Shown one piece after another: positions 44,632 through 52,408 of a stretch of 64,000 nt of DNA. How positions within the stretch are numbered: the stretch's first letter is position 1; each line of letters opens with the position of its first letter. The position numbers were made by a program, and so were the translations under genes. The DNA is from CAYUYV01 sp964449455. GTDB taxonomy: Bacteria > Pseudomonadota > Alphaproteobacteria > JAJFIK01. Where the stretch lies: assembly GCA_964449455.1 (NCBI GenBank), contig CAYUYV010000001.1:46999-110998 (forward strand), given 5' to 3'. Under the pieces are notes generated by a model. That model saw nothing but the letters and a program-made list of their open reading frames with translations, was not told the origin of the DNA and searched no databases.

Positions 44632-46404
44632 TCAGAACGTGTTCGACAGGCGGAACAGGATCTGGGGATCATAGTCTCCGGCGGCGTCGCTCCCGTCACG
44701 GATGGTTCCGCGGCCGCCGAACGGCACGGCCACGAGCACTTCACCCAGCGTGTTTTCCTTCACCACCGTGCGCATGCCAAAGCCCGCGGAGGTGATGGTC
44801 TGGCTCTGCTGGGTGAACTGGTTGCGCGCAATCCCGTAATCGAGAAAGGCAAAGGCCTGATAGGCGTCGAGCCAGGACAAGGACTGAGCCGCATTCCGGA
44901 ACTGCACTTCGAGACTGGCGCCCATGCCGCGATCGCCGGCGACCTGGGCCTCGTTGAAGCCCCGACCATACCGGTTGCCGCCTGCGGTGAACTCTTCGCT
45001 GGCCAGCACATTGTTGCTGGAGATCTGCGCGGCCACATTGGCGACCACGAAAATCTTGTCCGTCACCTCCTGAACGCGGGAGGCCTCGCCGACGACCACG
45101 AGATAAGCGCCCCCGGCACCAGGCCGGGTCGACAGATCATCCCGGTCGGTTGAGCCCAGGAAGGGAAGGGCCGTGCGCAAGGCCACATCGAACCGGTTCA
45201 GGCCGCGTTTGTCGTCCGCCCAGGTCACAAGGCCGCGAAGGGCCACAACGCGGGACACATCGTCAAGGCCACCTGGCGGCGTACCAAAACCGGTCGTATC
45301 CGTATTGACGAATTCGGCCGCGGCAATGAGGTCCACGGACAAGTTCCGCTTGCGGATATAGGGGTAGAGAATTTCGGCAATGCCCAGGATTGAATCCGAC
45401 TGGAGATTGGCACCGCTCAGAAAGGCCCCGGCATTCGAGCGGCCGACGGAGAGCGTGCCCTTGAGCCTGAGACCTTGATTGCCGATGGCAGCGCTGCCGC
45501 TCACCTGGCCCACATAGGCATCGGCCGGTTCAAAAGGGCCGGCCCCCAGGAAAATCACCTGGACCTGCTCGCCATATTCCGTACGTGCCTGGCTCGACAG
45601 ACCGCCCGCACCTTGCAGGCGTCCCGTAAAGACGGAGCCGAAATTGTCGACCGACACGAAGCCGGAGCCGGTTTTGCGGGTGATCCGGGCCAGGAGGATA
45701 ATGCTGCCCGATGGGTCGTTGGTCTGACGCAGCACCACCGAAACAGTGAGACCCGGAAGGTCATTGGCCAAAAGAAGGGCCCGTTCCAGCGTCTCAAACT
45801 TCAAGGGGCGCTGCAGTGTCACCTGCTCCAGGTAATCGACGGCTTTTTGTTTTCCCGGAATGGCATCGCCATCCACATCGACCTGGGAAATAAAGCCTTC
45901 ATCGATCCTGAGCCGCGGCGTGCCTGTCGTGATCCGTTGGGAAGGGACCTGCACCCGCGCGAGGAAATAACCATCCGCGCGATAGCGCTTTTGCACCGCT
46001 TCGGCGATCTGCTGAAGTCCGGCGAGGCCAACCCTATTGCCGACAAAGGACGTGTAGGTCCCGGCCAGATCATCCGCGTTGTAGACCGTCATCCCGTCGA
46101 AATCGACGGCATTGAGCACGAACTGACCATCGGGTGAGGGGATCTCGATCCCTTCACTGAAGACATTGGGTAGGGCCTGGGTGGCCGGGCCGGCACCAGC
46201 CTTTGGCGACTGATGGTCCTTGATCGGTTCCCGAAAGCGCACATTGGGCTCTGTTGCCTTGCCGGGAGCGGCCCCGGCGGGTGGCGGCGGGGGCGCCTGG
46301 GCTGGCGCGGGTGAGGCCATCGTCAAAGCTGCAAAGAGGCCAATGACGACACTCAAGACAACGCAAGGTGGGAAGGAACGGGAAACAATACGCATACACA
46401 GCAA
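44632..46404 (-). CDS. TpsB outer-membrane transporter, ShlB/FhaC family (locus 2)
   Basis: This 590-aa protein has a signal peptide (GLFAALTMASPAPAQA), a Pro-rich linker, two POTRA domains (residues ~90-250; VLNAVDFDGMTVY, then PRLRIDEGFISQVDVDGD) and a C-terminal barrel ending in FRLSNTF. The first ATG is at 46395, but the TTG at 46404 has GGGAGGG at the right 8-nt distance, so I use TTG. No TpsA gene with a haemagglutination domain is near. Candidate cargo is the 201-aa protein downstream, the repeat proteins, or an exoprotein encoded elsewhere. Confidence 0.9.
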   Translation of the reverse strand: MLCMRIVSRSFPPCVVLSVVIGLFAALTMASPAPAQAPPPPPAGAAPGKATEPNVRFREPIKDHQSPKAGAGPATQALPNVFSEGIEIPSPDGQFVLNAVDFDGMTVYNADDLAGTYTSFVGNRVGLAGLQQIAEAVQKRYRADGYFLARVQVPSQRITTGTPRLRIDEGFISQVDVDGDAIPGKQKAVDYLEQVTLQRPLKFETLERALLLANDLPGLTVSVVLRQTNDPSGSIILLARITRKTGSGFVSVDNFGSVFTGRLQGAGGLSSQARTEYGEQVQVIFLGAGPFEPADAYVGQVSGSAAIGNQGLRLKGTLSVGRSNAGAFLSGANLQSDSILGIAEILYPYIRKRNLSVDLIAAAEFVNTDTTGFGTPPGGLDDVSRVVALRGLVTWADDKRGLNRFDVALRTALPFLGSTDRDDLSTRPGAGGAYLVVVGEASRVQEVTDKIFVVANVAAQISSNNVLASEEFTAGGNRYGRGFNEAQVAGDRGMGASLEVQFRNAAQSLSWLDAYQAFAFLDYGIARNQFTQQSQTITSAGFGMRTVVKENTLGEVLVAVPFGGRGTIRDGSDAAGDYDPQILFRLSNTF

Positions 46405-46620
46405 GACAAATACCCTCCCATGGGGCCGCAGGTCGAAATCCTGACTGTTAAGGGGGTTATGCGGAGCCAGCCCCCACCTGTCCAGGACTTTGTTTCACTC
46501 CTTGGGCCAACAGTCCCGGGCCACGCGTCAACCCATTACAGCTGCGTCAGGGCCGGGACCATTGGCCGTTTGTTTTCAAAGATCTTGTCTTGCGGTTTTG
46601 CGCCGGTTCAGCCTCATTTG

Positions 46621-47169
46621 TCAGGGCTGCGGGTGTGCCGGAAGACCTGCGGCGGCCCTTGCCTCACCGATGAGGCGATCCAGCACGGCCTTTGCCGCCT
46701 CGTCGCATCCCGAATCACTGAGAGACATCACCGTGTTCAGATCGATCGCTGGTAAAGGATCGCCCGTCTCGGGGCAGGCCTTGACCGATTTGCCACGCCC
46801 GCCCCGGGTCGCACCAATATGGACCACATCTTCATCGGGGCTGAGCAGGCCGGAAACGACCGAGGCCAACATCATGGCTTTGGGCTCTTCGGGCTCCGCC
46901 TGGGCATCTTCGTAAGTGAAATGTCCTTCCTCCAATCGAATCACCCGCAAGGAACCGGCTTCAAGCACCGTCAAATCCATCGGTTCATCGACTTTGATAG
47001 TATCACCGGCACGCAGCCAGCGTCCGGTTTCGACGTCGGGCGATGAGGCGTTTACGATCAGCGCATCGGCAAGGGCGGGCGAACCGGCCAAGAGGGCCGC
47101 AAGGATGATCGCCGAAGCCTGAAGCGGGCGAGGGCCGGGCAGGCCGGGCAAGGACATGAAGGCAGCCAT
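46621..47169 (-). CDS. Exported FecR-like/SH3-like protein (surface cluster)
   Basis: A 182-aa protein with a signal peptide (LQASAIILAALLAGSPALA). The mature N-terminal part (WLRAGDTIKVDEPMDLTVLE, then SLRVIRLEEG) looks like the beta-rich FecR domain that is common near DUF4384 and CHASE2 proteins. Two or three Cys lie in the C-terminal half. I start at 47169 (GGGAGAAAACACCC), which overlaps the predicted 5' end of the divergent cyclase gene by 14 nt, so one of the two starts is probably further in. It heads the cluster of exported proteins, 216 bp before tpsB. Confidence 0.7.
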   Translation of the reverse strand: MAAFMSLPGLPGPRPLQASAIILAALLAGSPALADALIVNASSPDVETGRWLRAGDTIKVDEPMDLTVLEAGSLRVIRLEEGHFTYEDAQAEPEEPKAMMLASVVSGLLSPDEDVVHIGATRGGRGKSVKACPETGDPLPAIDLNTVMSLSDSGCDEAAKAVLDRLIGEARAAAGLPAHPQP

Positions 47170-49210
47170 GGGTGTTTTCTCCCAGATCTGGCAAATGGCA
47201 CGAAACGGTTTGCGGGTGGACGCGTTGCGCCGGCAAATGCCACCGCTGCGCGTCCGGTCGGTCACGGTCACGGCGGTCCTCGCCATGGCCGTGGCGGCTT
47301 TCTGGCTGACGGAACGCACGGTACTGGCCTCCCTCGAATGGGCGCTCTACGACTGGCGCACAAGTTACCTTTCATCCCCCGCTCAGACCCACGACGACAT
47401 TCTTGTCGTGGCCATCGACGAGGCGACCTTGAAGGCCTTGCCCTATCAGGTTCCCCTGGAACGGACCTTCCTGGCCGATCTGGTTGAGGCGATCCGGGCG
47501 GGCGACCCCGCCGTTCTGGGCCTCGATATTCTGCTCGACCGGCCAACCACGCCGCAAGCGGACACCCGCCTGGCCGAGGCGCTGTCAGCACCTGGCGCGC
47601 CGATTGTGGTGGCGGTCGAACCGCGACCATCAAGACCGGGACAGTCGGCTGGCTCCGGCAACACCAACCATAACCGTGCCGAGATAGCCGGCAGTGATTC
47701 TTGGCACACCACCCTGGGGGCCGCCATTGTCAGGGCCGATCCCCAACTGCGCTCCGGCCGCGAAGATCGCGTTATTCGCCGGCGCGGCGCGAAAGCGCAG
47801 GGCGCTCTTCCGCTGCTGTCCGACGCAATGGTTCGCGCGGCGCGGCCAGGCCCTGAAAACACTTTAGGCCAAAAGGACCGCCAGTTGATCCCATTCGGTC
47901 TCGACCGATCCGGGAACTGGCCCTTCGGTATCATGTCAGCCAAAGACGCCGTGACGCTCGCCAAGGCAGGGCAGGTCAGTTGGATCAAGAACAAGCTTAT
48001 CCTGGTGGGCAAGGTCACGCCCCATGACGATCGCCACCCCACCCCATTGCGGTTGAGGCGTCCGGCCAAGAGTGAGGGGCGCGGCGCACCGGGCGTCATC
48101 ATCCACGCCTATCAAGTGGCCCAGCTCCTCGACGGACAGGTGGTGGCGCAACCTGGTGTTTTCTGGCGCGGCGGTTTTGCTGTGCTTGCGGCTGGCGTGG
48201 GCATGGGGCTTTCCCTTGGCCTTGTGCGCCCGGTCCGTCTTGCCCTTGCGGCAACCGGTATCGCGGCGCTTTTCGTTGTTATGGCGTGCGTTCTTTACAT
48301 GGCCACGGGCGCGATGGTGCCCGTAACAGGCCCTGTCTTCGCGTTCGCGGGGGCGGTCTTCCTGGCCGCGGCCCTGGAGCGCCACGAGGAGCGGGCCCGG
48401 CGTGCCTGGTTGAAGAAGAGTTTCTCACTTTATCTTGCGCCGGCCATCGTCGACCAGCTTGTCGCGGACCCGGAGCGTTTAACCCTGGCGGTGGAGCGCC
48501 GCGAGATCACTGTTCTGTTCACGGATCTTGAGGGCTTCACGGCCTTTATCGAGCGCCATGACGAGGCCCTGCCCAAGGACGTGCTCAACCGCTATTTCGA
48601 TGTCGTTCTCGGGGTCGTCTTCCGGCATGAGGGCACGGTCGACAAGATTGTCGGCGATGCGGTGCATGCCTATTTCAACGCGCCCCTCGACCAGCCGGAC
48701 CATTCGGAACGCGCGATTGCCTGCGCCCTGGAGATTGCGGCGGAAACGGAGCGTTTACGGGCGGCCATATCGGAGGAGGTCGGCGGGTTCGGACGCACGC
48801 GGATCGGCGTGCACAGGGGCACGGCATCGGTCGGCAATTTCGGCAACAGCCGGCGGTTCGACTACACCGCCCACGGAACGACGGTCAATCTTGCCAGCCG
48901 CCTGGAGCAAGCGAACAAGGAGCTTGGCTCCCAGATCTGCGCCAGCCGCGCCGTCCGGGATCACGCGCCCGGTTTTCAGTACCGGGACCTGGGTGAGATC
49001 ACCGTGCGTTCAATCCCGCATCCGGTCCATGTGTTTGAGCCCATCTTCGGGGAACAAGCTGCTGCACCGACCACCTGTTCTGCGGCCGGTGCCGGTTCCG
49101 CAGCGGGTGCCCGTTCTGAGGCTGGAGAAGACCGTGATCGCGGCCGCAAAGGGCACAAGACGCCTCAGTCGTCGGCGTCGGCGATCTCTTCCAAACTGTC
49201 CGTATCGTGA
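47156..49210 (+). CDS. CHASE2-domain adenylate cyclase
   Basis: This membrane cyclase of up to 684 aa has one N-terminal helix, a periplasmic CHASE2 sensor domain (residues ~60-320; EWALYDWRTSY and VVAIDEATLK), three closely spaced helices (~340-410), and a cytoplasmic class III cyclase domain. Metal ligands are Asp457 (FTDLEGFTAF) and Asp501 (KIVGDAVHAYF). The Lys before the second Asp favours ATP as substrate. The C-terminal 40 residues are low complexity. The true start is uncertain: ATG at 47156, 47168 or 47195. It is divergent from the surface-protein cluster and convergent with a Crp-type regulator gene, overlapping its end by 46 bp. The set suggests an envelope signal is turned into cAMP and then transcription. 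Confidence 0.9.
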   Translation: MKAAMGVFSQIWQMARNGLRVDALRRQMPPLRVRSVTVTAVLAMAVAAFWLTERTVLASLEWALYDWRTSYLSSPAQTHDDILVVAIDEATLKALPYQVPLERTFLADLVEAIRAGDPAVLGLDILLDRPTTPQADTRLAEALSAPGAPIVVAVEPRPSRPGQSAGSGNTNHNRAEIAGSDSWHTTLGAAIVRADPQLRSGREDRVIRRRGAKAQGALPLLSDAMVRAARPGPENTLGQKDRQLIPFGLDRSGNWPFGIMSAKDAVTLAKAGQVSWIKNKLILVGKVTPHDDRHPTPLRLRRPAKSEGRGAPGVIIHAYQVAQLLDGQVVAQPGVFWRGGFAVLAAGVGMGLSLGLVRPVRLALAATGIAALFVVMACVLYMATGAMVPVTGPVFAFAGAVFLAAALERHEERARRAWLKKSFSLYLAPAIVDQLVADPERLTLAVERREITVLFTDLEGFTAFIERHDEALPKDVLNRYFDVVLGVVFRHEGTVDKIVGDAVHAYFNAPLDQPDHSERAIACALEIAAETERLRAAISEEVGGFGRTRIGVHRGTASVGNFGNSRRFDYTAHGTTVNLASRLEQANKELGSQICASRAVRDHAPGFQYRDLGEITVRSIPHPVHVFEPIFGEQAAAPTTCSAAGAGSAAGARSEAGEDRDRGRKGHKTPQSSASAISSKLSVS

Positions 49211-49878
49211 AGGGTGAGCATGCCTTCCTTGAAGGACACGATGCCCTTGTCCCGCCAGGCGCTGAGCTGACGGTTTACATTTTCCCGGGACAGGCCGGCA
49301 TAGTTGCCAAGATCGGTCTGGGACAGTTTCAGGCTGATGATCACATTGCCGTCCTCGTCATCCCGTCCATAGTGATTGCCGAGCCGGACCAGGGCCCGCG
49401 CCAGACGGGATTTCATGTCAAGGAGCCAGCCATCGGCGGCCATGGCGCTGGCCAGCCGGATCTTGCCGCAGAGCAATGTGATGATCCGCAAGGAAAGCTC
49501 CGGGTTCTCCCGCAGAGCGGCCAGCACATCCCGGCGCGTCAGAACAGCGGCCGAGCCCGCTGTGGCGGCCACCGCATCGGCCGTGCGTGGCAGGCGGTCG
49601 AACACGGCGATCTCTCCGACCACGCCGCCTGGCTGGATGAAATTGAGGATGGTTTCCTTGCCGCCGGCTGAGACGTCCAAAATTTTGACCGAGCCATCGA
49701 GGACAACAAAGAGCGATTCGCCCTCATCATCTTTGTAGGAAAGCGCCTCACCCTTTTTGAAGGGCTTCTCGCTGGCCCGGGCAAAAAAGGTTTCCAGTTC
49801 TTCCGGTGCGAAACTCGCCAGAAAGGCGTCGCATTCACCCTTTTCGTGCAGTGATTTCAGCGTTTCGAGCCAGGCCAT
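49165..49878 (-). CDS. Crp/Fnr-family transcriptional regulator (cAMP-receptor type)
   Basis: A 237-aa regulator with an N-terminal cyclic-nucleotide domain (residues ~30-145) and a C-terminal winged helix (HTH_Crp; LSQTDLGNYAGLSRENVNRQL). The phosphate-binding cassette is GEIAVFDRLPRTADAVA, with the Glu and Arg needed for cyclic nucleotide binding. There is no N-terminal Fnr-type iron-sulfur cysteine cluster. So it probably senses cAMP, plausibly made by the overlapping CHASE2 cyclase. I start at the ATG at 49878 (GGAGGCATCCC). Confidence 0.9.
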   Translation of the reverse strand: MAWLETLKSLHEKGECDAFLASFAPEELETFFARASEKPFKKGEALSYKDDEGESLFVVLDGSVKILDVSAGGKETILNFIQPGGVVGEIAVFDRLPRTADAVAATAGSAAVLTRRDVLAALRENPELSLRIITLLCGKIRLASAMAADGWLLDMKSRLARALVRLGNHYGRDDEDGNVIISLKLSQTDLGNYAGLSRENVNRQLSAWRDKGIVSFKEGMLTLHDTDSLEEIADADD

Positions 49879-50660
49879 GGGATGCCTCCACCTCTCAATC
49901 TCAGTGCCGGACCGCCTGGAGCACCATGCCACACGGCAAGTCCTGTGCGTCCCAGCATGCAGGTCTAAGATCGAAGATACTATCGCGCGTGCCAGGGGCG
50001 CACCCCAGAATCGTCAAGAGAATCGTCANNNNNNNNNNNNNNNNNNNNNNNNNNNNNNNNNNNNNNNNNNNNNNNNNNNNNNNNNNNNNNNNNNNNNNNN
50101 NNNNNNNNNNNNNNNNNNNNNNNNNNNNAGAATCGTCAAGAGAATCGTCAGGAGAACCGTCAGGCGAGGAATGAACCGGTTCCAATGGGCCTATGAAACC
50201 GCGTTTAGACGCAACCATAGATCAAAGGGAATAGTCAGCATTAAGAATGGATATCATTTACCGTGCTGACTTATTTTTCCCGCCTTTCCTCGCTCTGTTG
50301 CGGCAAAATTAGGGGGAGCAGGTTGGAGTGGGACATGCTAGCCCTACTTCGTCAAAAGACACTTGTGCCGTGTAGTTTGACTGTCCGGAAAGGCCTCATC
50401 AGCGGGGATTGGATCTGCCGTTATCGTTTTTTGGATCCTTTTCGACCGCCGAAACGTAAAAAAAATGCCGTAGTTCGCGTTCATTGGATATACGGCACTC
50501 GATCGTGACAAGACCCTAGTTATCCTCGCGACCGTACGGGGGCAGGGCGGCTTGTTCTGGATCGACGGCTGGTCCGGTGATCGGCCCAAGGACAGCGCAG
50601 TTTCCACCTGGAGCTGTGCAAATGTTGAAACCATGGGATTTGCCCAAGGAGAGATTGAGA
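49879..50660. other. Long intergenic region with assembly gap (100 N, 50029-50128)
   Basis: About 780 bp between the Crp-type gene and the cytochrome c gene, including the N gap and a 12-nt tandem repeat. It is AT-richer than the rest from 50200 to 50520. On the minus strand a 7-bp stem with a long loop runs into eight T near 50459, a weak terminator candidate. No gene is supported; plus-strand frames here have poor composition. The last 100 bp should contain the cytochrome promoter. Confidence 0.6.
50007..50150. repeat. 12-nt tandem repeat and gap with 22-nt duplicated flanks
   Basis: Units of the type AGAATCGTCAAG stand on both sides of the N. The 22 nt just before the gap (50007-50028) are identical to the 22 nt just after (50129-50150), and a further diverged unit follows. 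The contigs probably overlap, or the array is longer than a read could span. Confidence 0.85.
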
Positions 50661-51158
50661 ATGTTCAACACTCTGAAGAAAGCCATTCTGCTGGCAGCAC
50701 TGGCGTTCGGTATGGCTGAGCCGTCCCTGGCCGAAGTGGAGCTGGGCGATCCGGCCGCCGGCAAGCGCGTCTTCCGCCTCTGCGCCGCCTGCCATGCCGT
50801 TGCCGAAGGCCAGAACCGCATTGGCCCGTCGCTCTACAACGTGATCGGCCGTACGGCTGGTGGCATCGAAGGCTTCCGTTACTCCAATGCCCACAAAGCC
50901 AAGGGTGATGAGGGCCTCGTTTGGACCAAGGAAACGCTGGACCCGTATCTGGAAAACCCGCGCGCCTATATCCCGGGCAACCGCATGGCCTTTGCCGGAC
51001 TGCGCAACCCGCAGCAGCGCAAGGACCTGATCGCATATCTCTATGAGATCTCTCCGGACGCCCCGGCCGCTGAAGCCACTGCCGAGGAAGCTTCTGCTGA
51101 AGACGCTCCCGCCGAGACCGAAGAAACCCCGGCTGAGGACGGCGATAGCGGTCAGTGA
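50661..51158 (+). CDS. Class I cytochrome c (cytochrome c2-like) with acidic tail
   Basis: This 165-aa periplasmic electron carrier has a signal peptide (ILLAALAFGMAEPSLAE), the haem-binding CAACH (Cys41, Cys44, His45) and the distal ligand Met109 in GNRMAFAGL. The loop lengths fit the c2/c550 group. The last ~35 residues are an unusual Glu/Ala-rich tail (SAEDAPAETEE), possibly for docking. The start has AAGGAGAG. Cytochrome c2 can shuttle electrons to the reaction centre in phototrophs or to oxidases. Placement directly before bchIDO fits the former, but it is not specific. Confidence 0.92.
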   Translation: MFNTLKKAILLAALAFGMAEPSLAEVELGDPAAGKRVFRLCAACHAVAEGQNRIGPSLYNVIGRTAGGIEGFRYSNAHKAKGDEGLVWTKETLDPYLENPRAYIPGNRMAFAGLRNPQQRKDLIAYLYEISPDAPAAEATAEEASAEDAPAETEETPAEDGDSGQ

Positions 51159-51190
51159 GGCGCGTCGGTCACTCCGGTCCCCCAAGGACC

Positions 51191-51208
51191 TGTAAGCGCT
51201 GCTTGACA
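51191..51208. promoter_or_regulatory. PpsR/CrtJ-type site (TGT-N12-ACA) upstream of bchI
   Basis: TGTAAGCGCTGCTTGACA matches the PpsR/CrtJ consensus TGTcaN8tgACA with one mismatch in the left half. It lies about 175 nt before the bchI start. TTGACA inside it could also be a -35 box. PpsR represses photosynthesis genes under oxygen in related bacteria. Confidence 0.55.
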
Positions 51209-51255
51209 GTTCGACAGGCCAGGGTGGCACCGATGGGTGGTTGATTGCCTTGACG

Positions 51256-51275
51256 CATCCCATTCAAATGGGATG
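51256..51275. promoter_or_regulatory. Perfect 9-bp palindrome downstream of cytochrome c
   Basis: CATCCCATT and AATGGGATG form perfect arms separated by 2 nt, about 110 nt upstream of bchI. The short centre fits a protein-binding operator better than an RNA hairpin. Confidence 0.45.
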
Positions 51276-51294
51276 AAACTTCCCTTAAGCCTTT

Positions 51295-51324
51295 GCGGCG
51301 TCCCGTTGGTCGGGACGCCGCTTT
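51295..51324 (+). terminator. Probable terminator between cytochrome c and bchI
   Basis: GCGGCGTCCC and GGGACGCCGC form a 10-bp perfect stem with a 7-nt loop, followed by TTT. It separates the cytochrome transcript from bchI, whose start is 59 nt further. It might also act as a leader attenuator for bchI. Confidence 0.7.
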
Positions 51325-51382
51325 GCTGTCCGAATGGCATCCGGCCGGATCTGTGGACAGGACGAGCCAAAAAAGGGGAGAC

Positions 51383-52408
51383 ATGTCCGCACCATTTCCT
51401 TTTTCCGCAATCGTCGCTCAGGACGAGTTGAAGCAGGCCCTGCTCATTGCCGCGACCGATGCGTCCGTCGGCGGTGTGCTCATTTTCGGTGACCGCGGCA
51501 CCGGCAAATCAACCGCCGTGCGGGCCCTGGCGGCCCTGCTGCCGAAAATGTCCGTGGTCGAGCACTGTCCCTACAACTGCGATCCTGCGCTGGAGGGTCG
51601 GTTGCCAGGGGCCTGCGCCGCCTGCACACCCGGCGGTGAAATCAAGCCCAAATCCGTTCCCGTCCCGGTCATTGACCTACCGCTCGGTGTCACCGAGGAC
51701 CGGGTGGTCGGCTCCCTCGATCTCGAAAAAGCGCTGACGCAGGGCGAGAAGGCGTTCGAGCCAGGTCTGCTGGCCCGGGCCCATCGCGGTTTTCTCTATA
51801 TCGACGAGGTCAATCTCCTGGAGGACCACATTGTGGATCTCCTGCTCGATGTTGCCGCATCGGGAGAGAATGTGGTTGAGCGGGAAGGCCTCAGCGTGCG
51901 CCATCCGGCCCGCTTCGTCCTCATCGGCAGCGGCAATCCGGAGGAAGGGGAACTGCGCCCCCAATTGCTGGACCGGTTCGGCCTGTCCGTCGATGTGCGC
52001 ACGCCCACGGACCTGCAGGACCGGGTCGAAGTCATTCGCCGCCGCGACACCTATGAGCGGGACCGGGATGGCTTCATGGAAAAGTGGAGGCGCCGGGAAG
52101 GCCAGATCCGCAAACAGATTGGCGCTGCAAAGGACCTGCTGCCCCAGGTTGAGGTTCCCGATGCCATTCTGGAACTGGCGGCTCGCCTGTGTATCGGCCT
52201 TGGCGCCGATGGCTTGCGTGGTGAGCTGACCCTGATGCGTGCCGCCCGGGCGCTCGCGGCCTATGAGGGCGATACGGTGGTTACGGAAGCCCAGTTGCGG
52301 CATGTGGCGCCCATGGCGTTGCGCCATCGTCTGCGCCGGGATCCCCTGGACGAGGCCGGATCCGCGGTCCGAGTGGAGCGGGTCGTCACCGAGATCATGG
52401 GCCCATGA
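51383..52408 (+). CDS. bchI: Magnesium chelatase ATPase subunit I
   Basis: This 341-aa AAA+ protein is the motor subunit of magnesium chelatase, which inserts Mg2+ into protoporphyrin IX as the first committed step of bacteriochlorophyll synthesis. It has Walker A GDRGTGKST (residues 36-44), the Cys-containing insert HCPYNCDP, Walker B GFLYIDEVNLL (~136-146) and sensor 1 FVLIGSGNPEEG. Start at the ATG at 51383 (GGGGAGAC). It overlaps bchD by ATGA, so BchI and BchD are cotranslated. The large BchH subunit is not in the window. Confidence 0.96.
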   Translation: MSAPFPFSAIVAQDELKQALLIAATDASVGGVLIFGDRGTGKSTAVRALAALLPKMSVVEHCPYNCDPALEGRLPGACAACTPGGEIKPKSVPVPVIDLPLGVTEDRVVGSLDLEKALTQGEKAFEPGLLARAHRGFLYIDEVNLLEDHIVDLLLDVAASGENVVEREGLSVRHPARFVLIGSGNPEEGELRPQLLDRFGLSVDVRTPTDLQDRVEVIRRRDTYERDRDGFMEKWRRREGQIRKQIGAAKDLLPQVEVPDAILELAARLCIGLGADGLRGELTLMRAARALAAYEGDTVVTEAQLRHVAPMALRHRLRRDPLDEAGSAVRVERVVTEIMGP

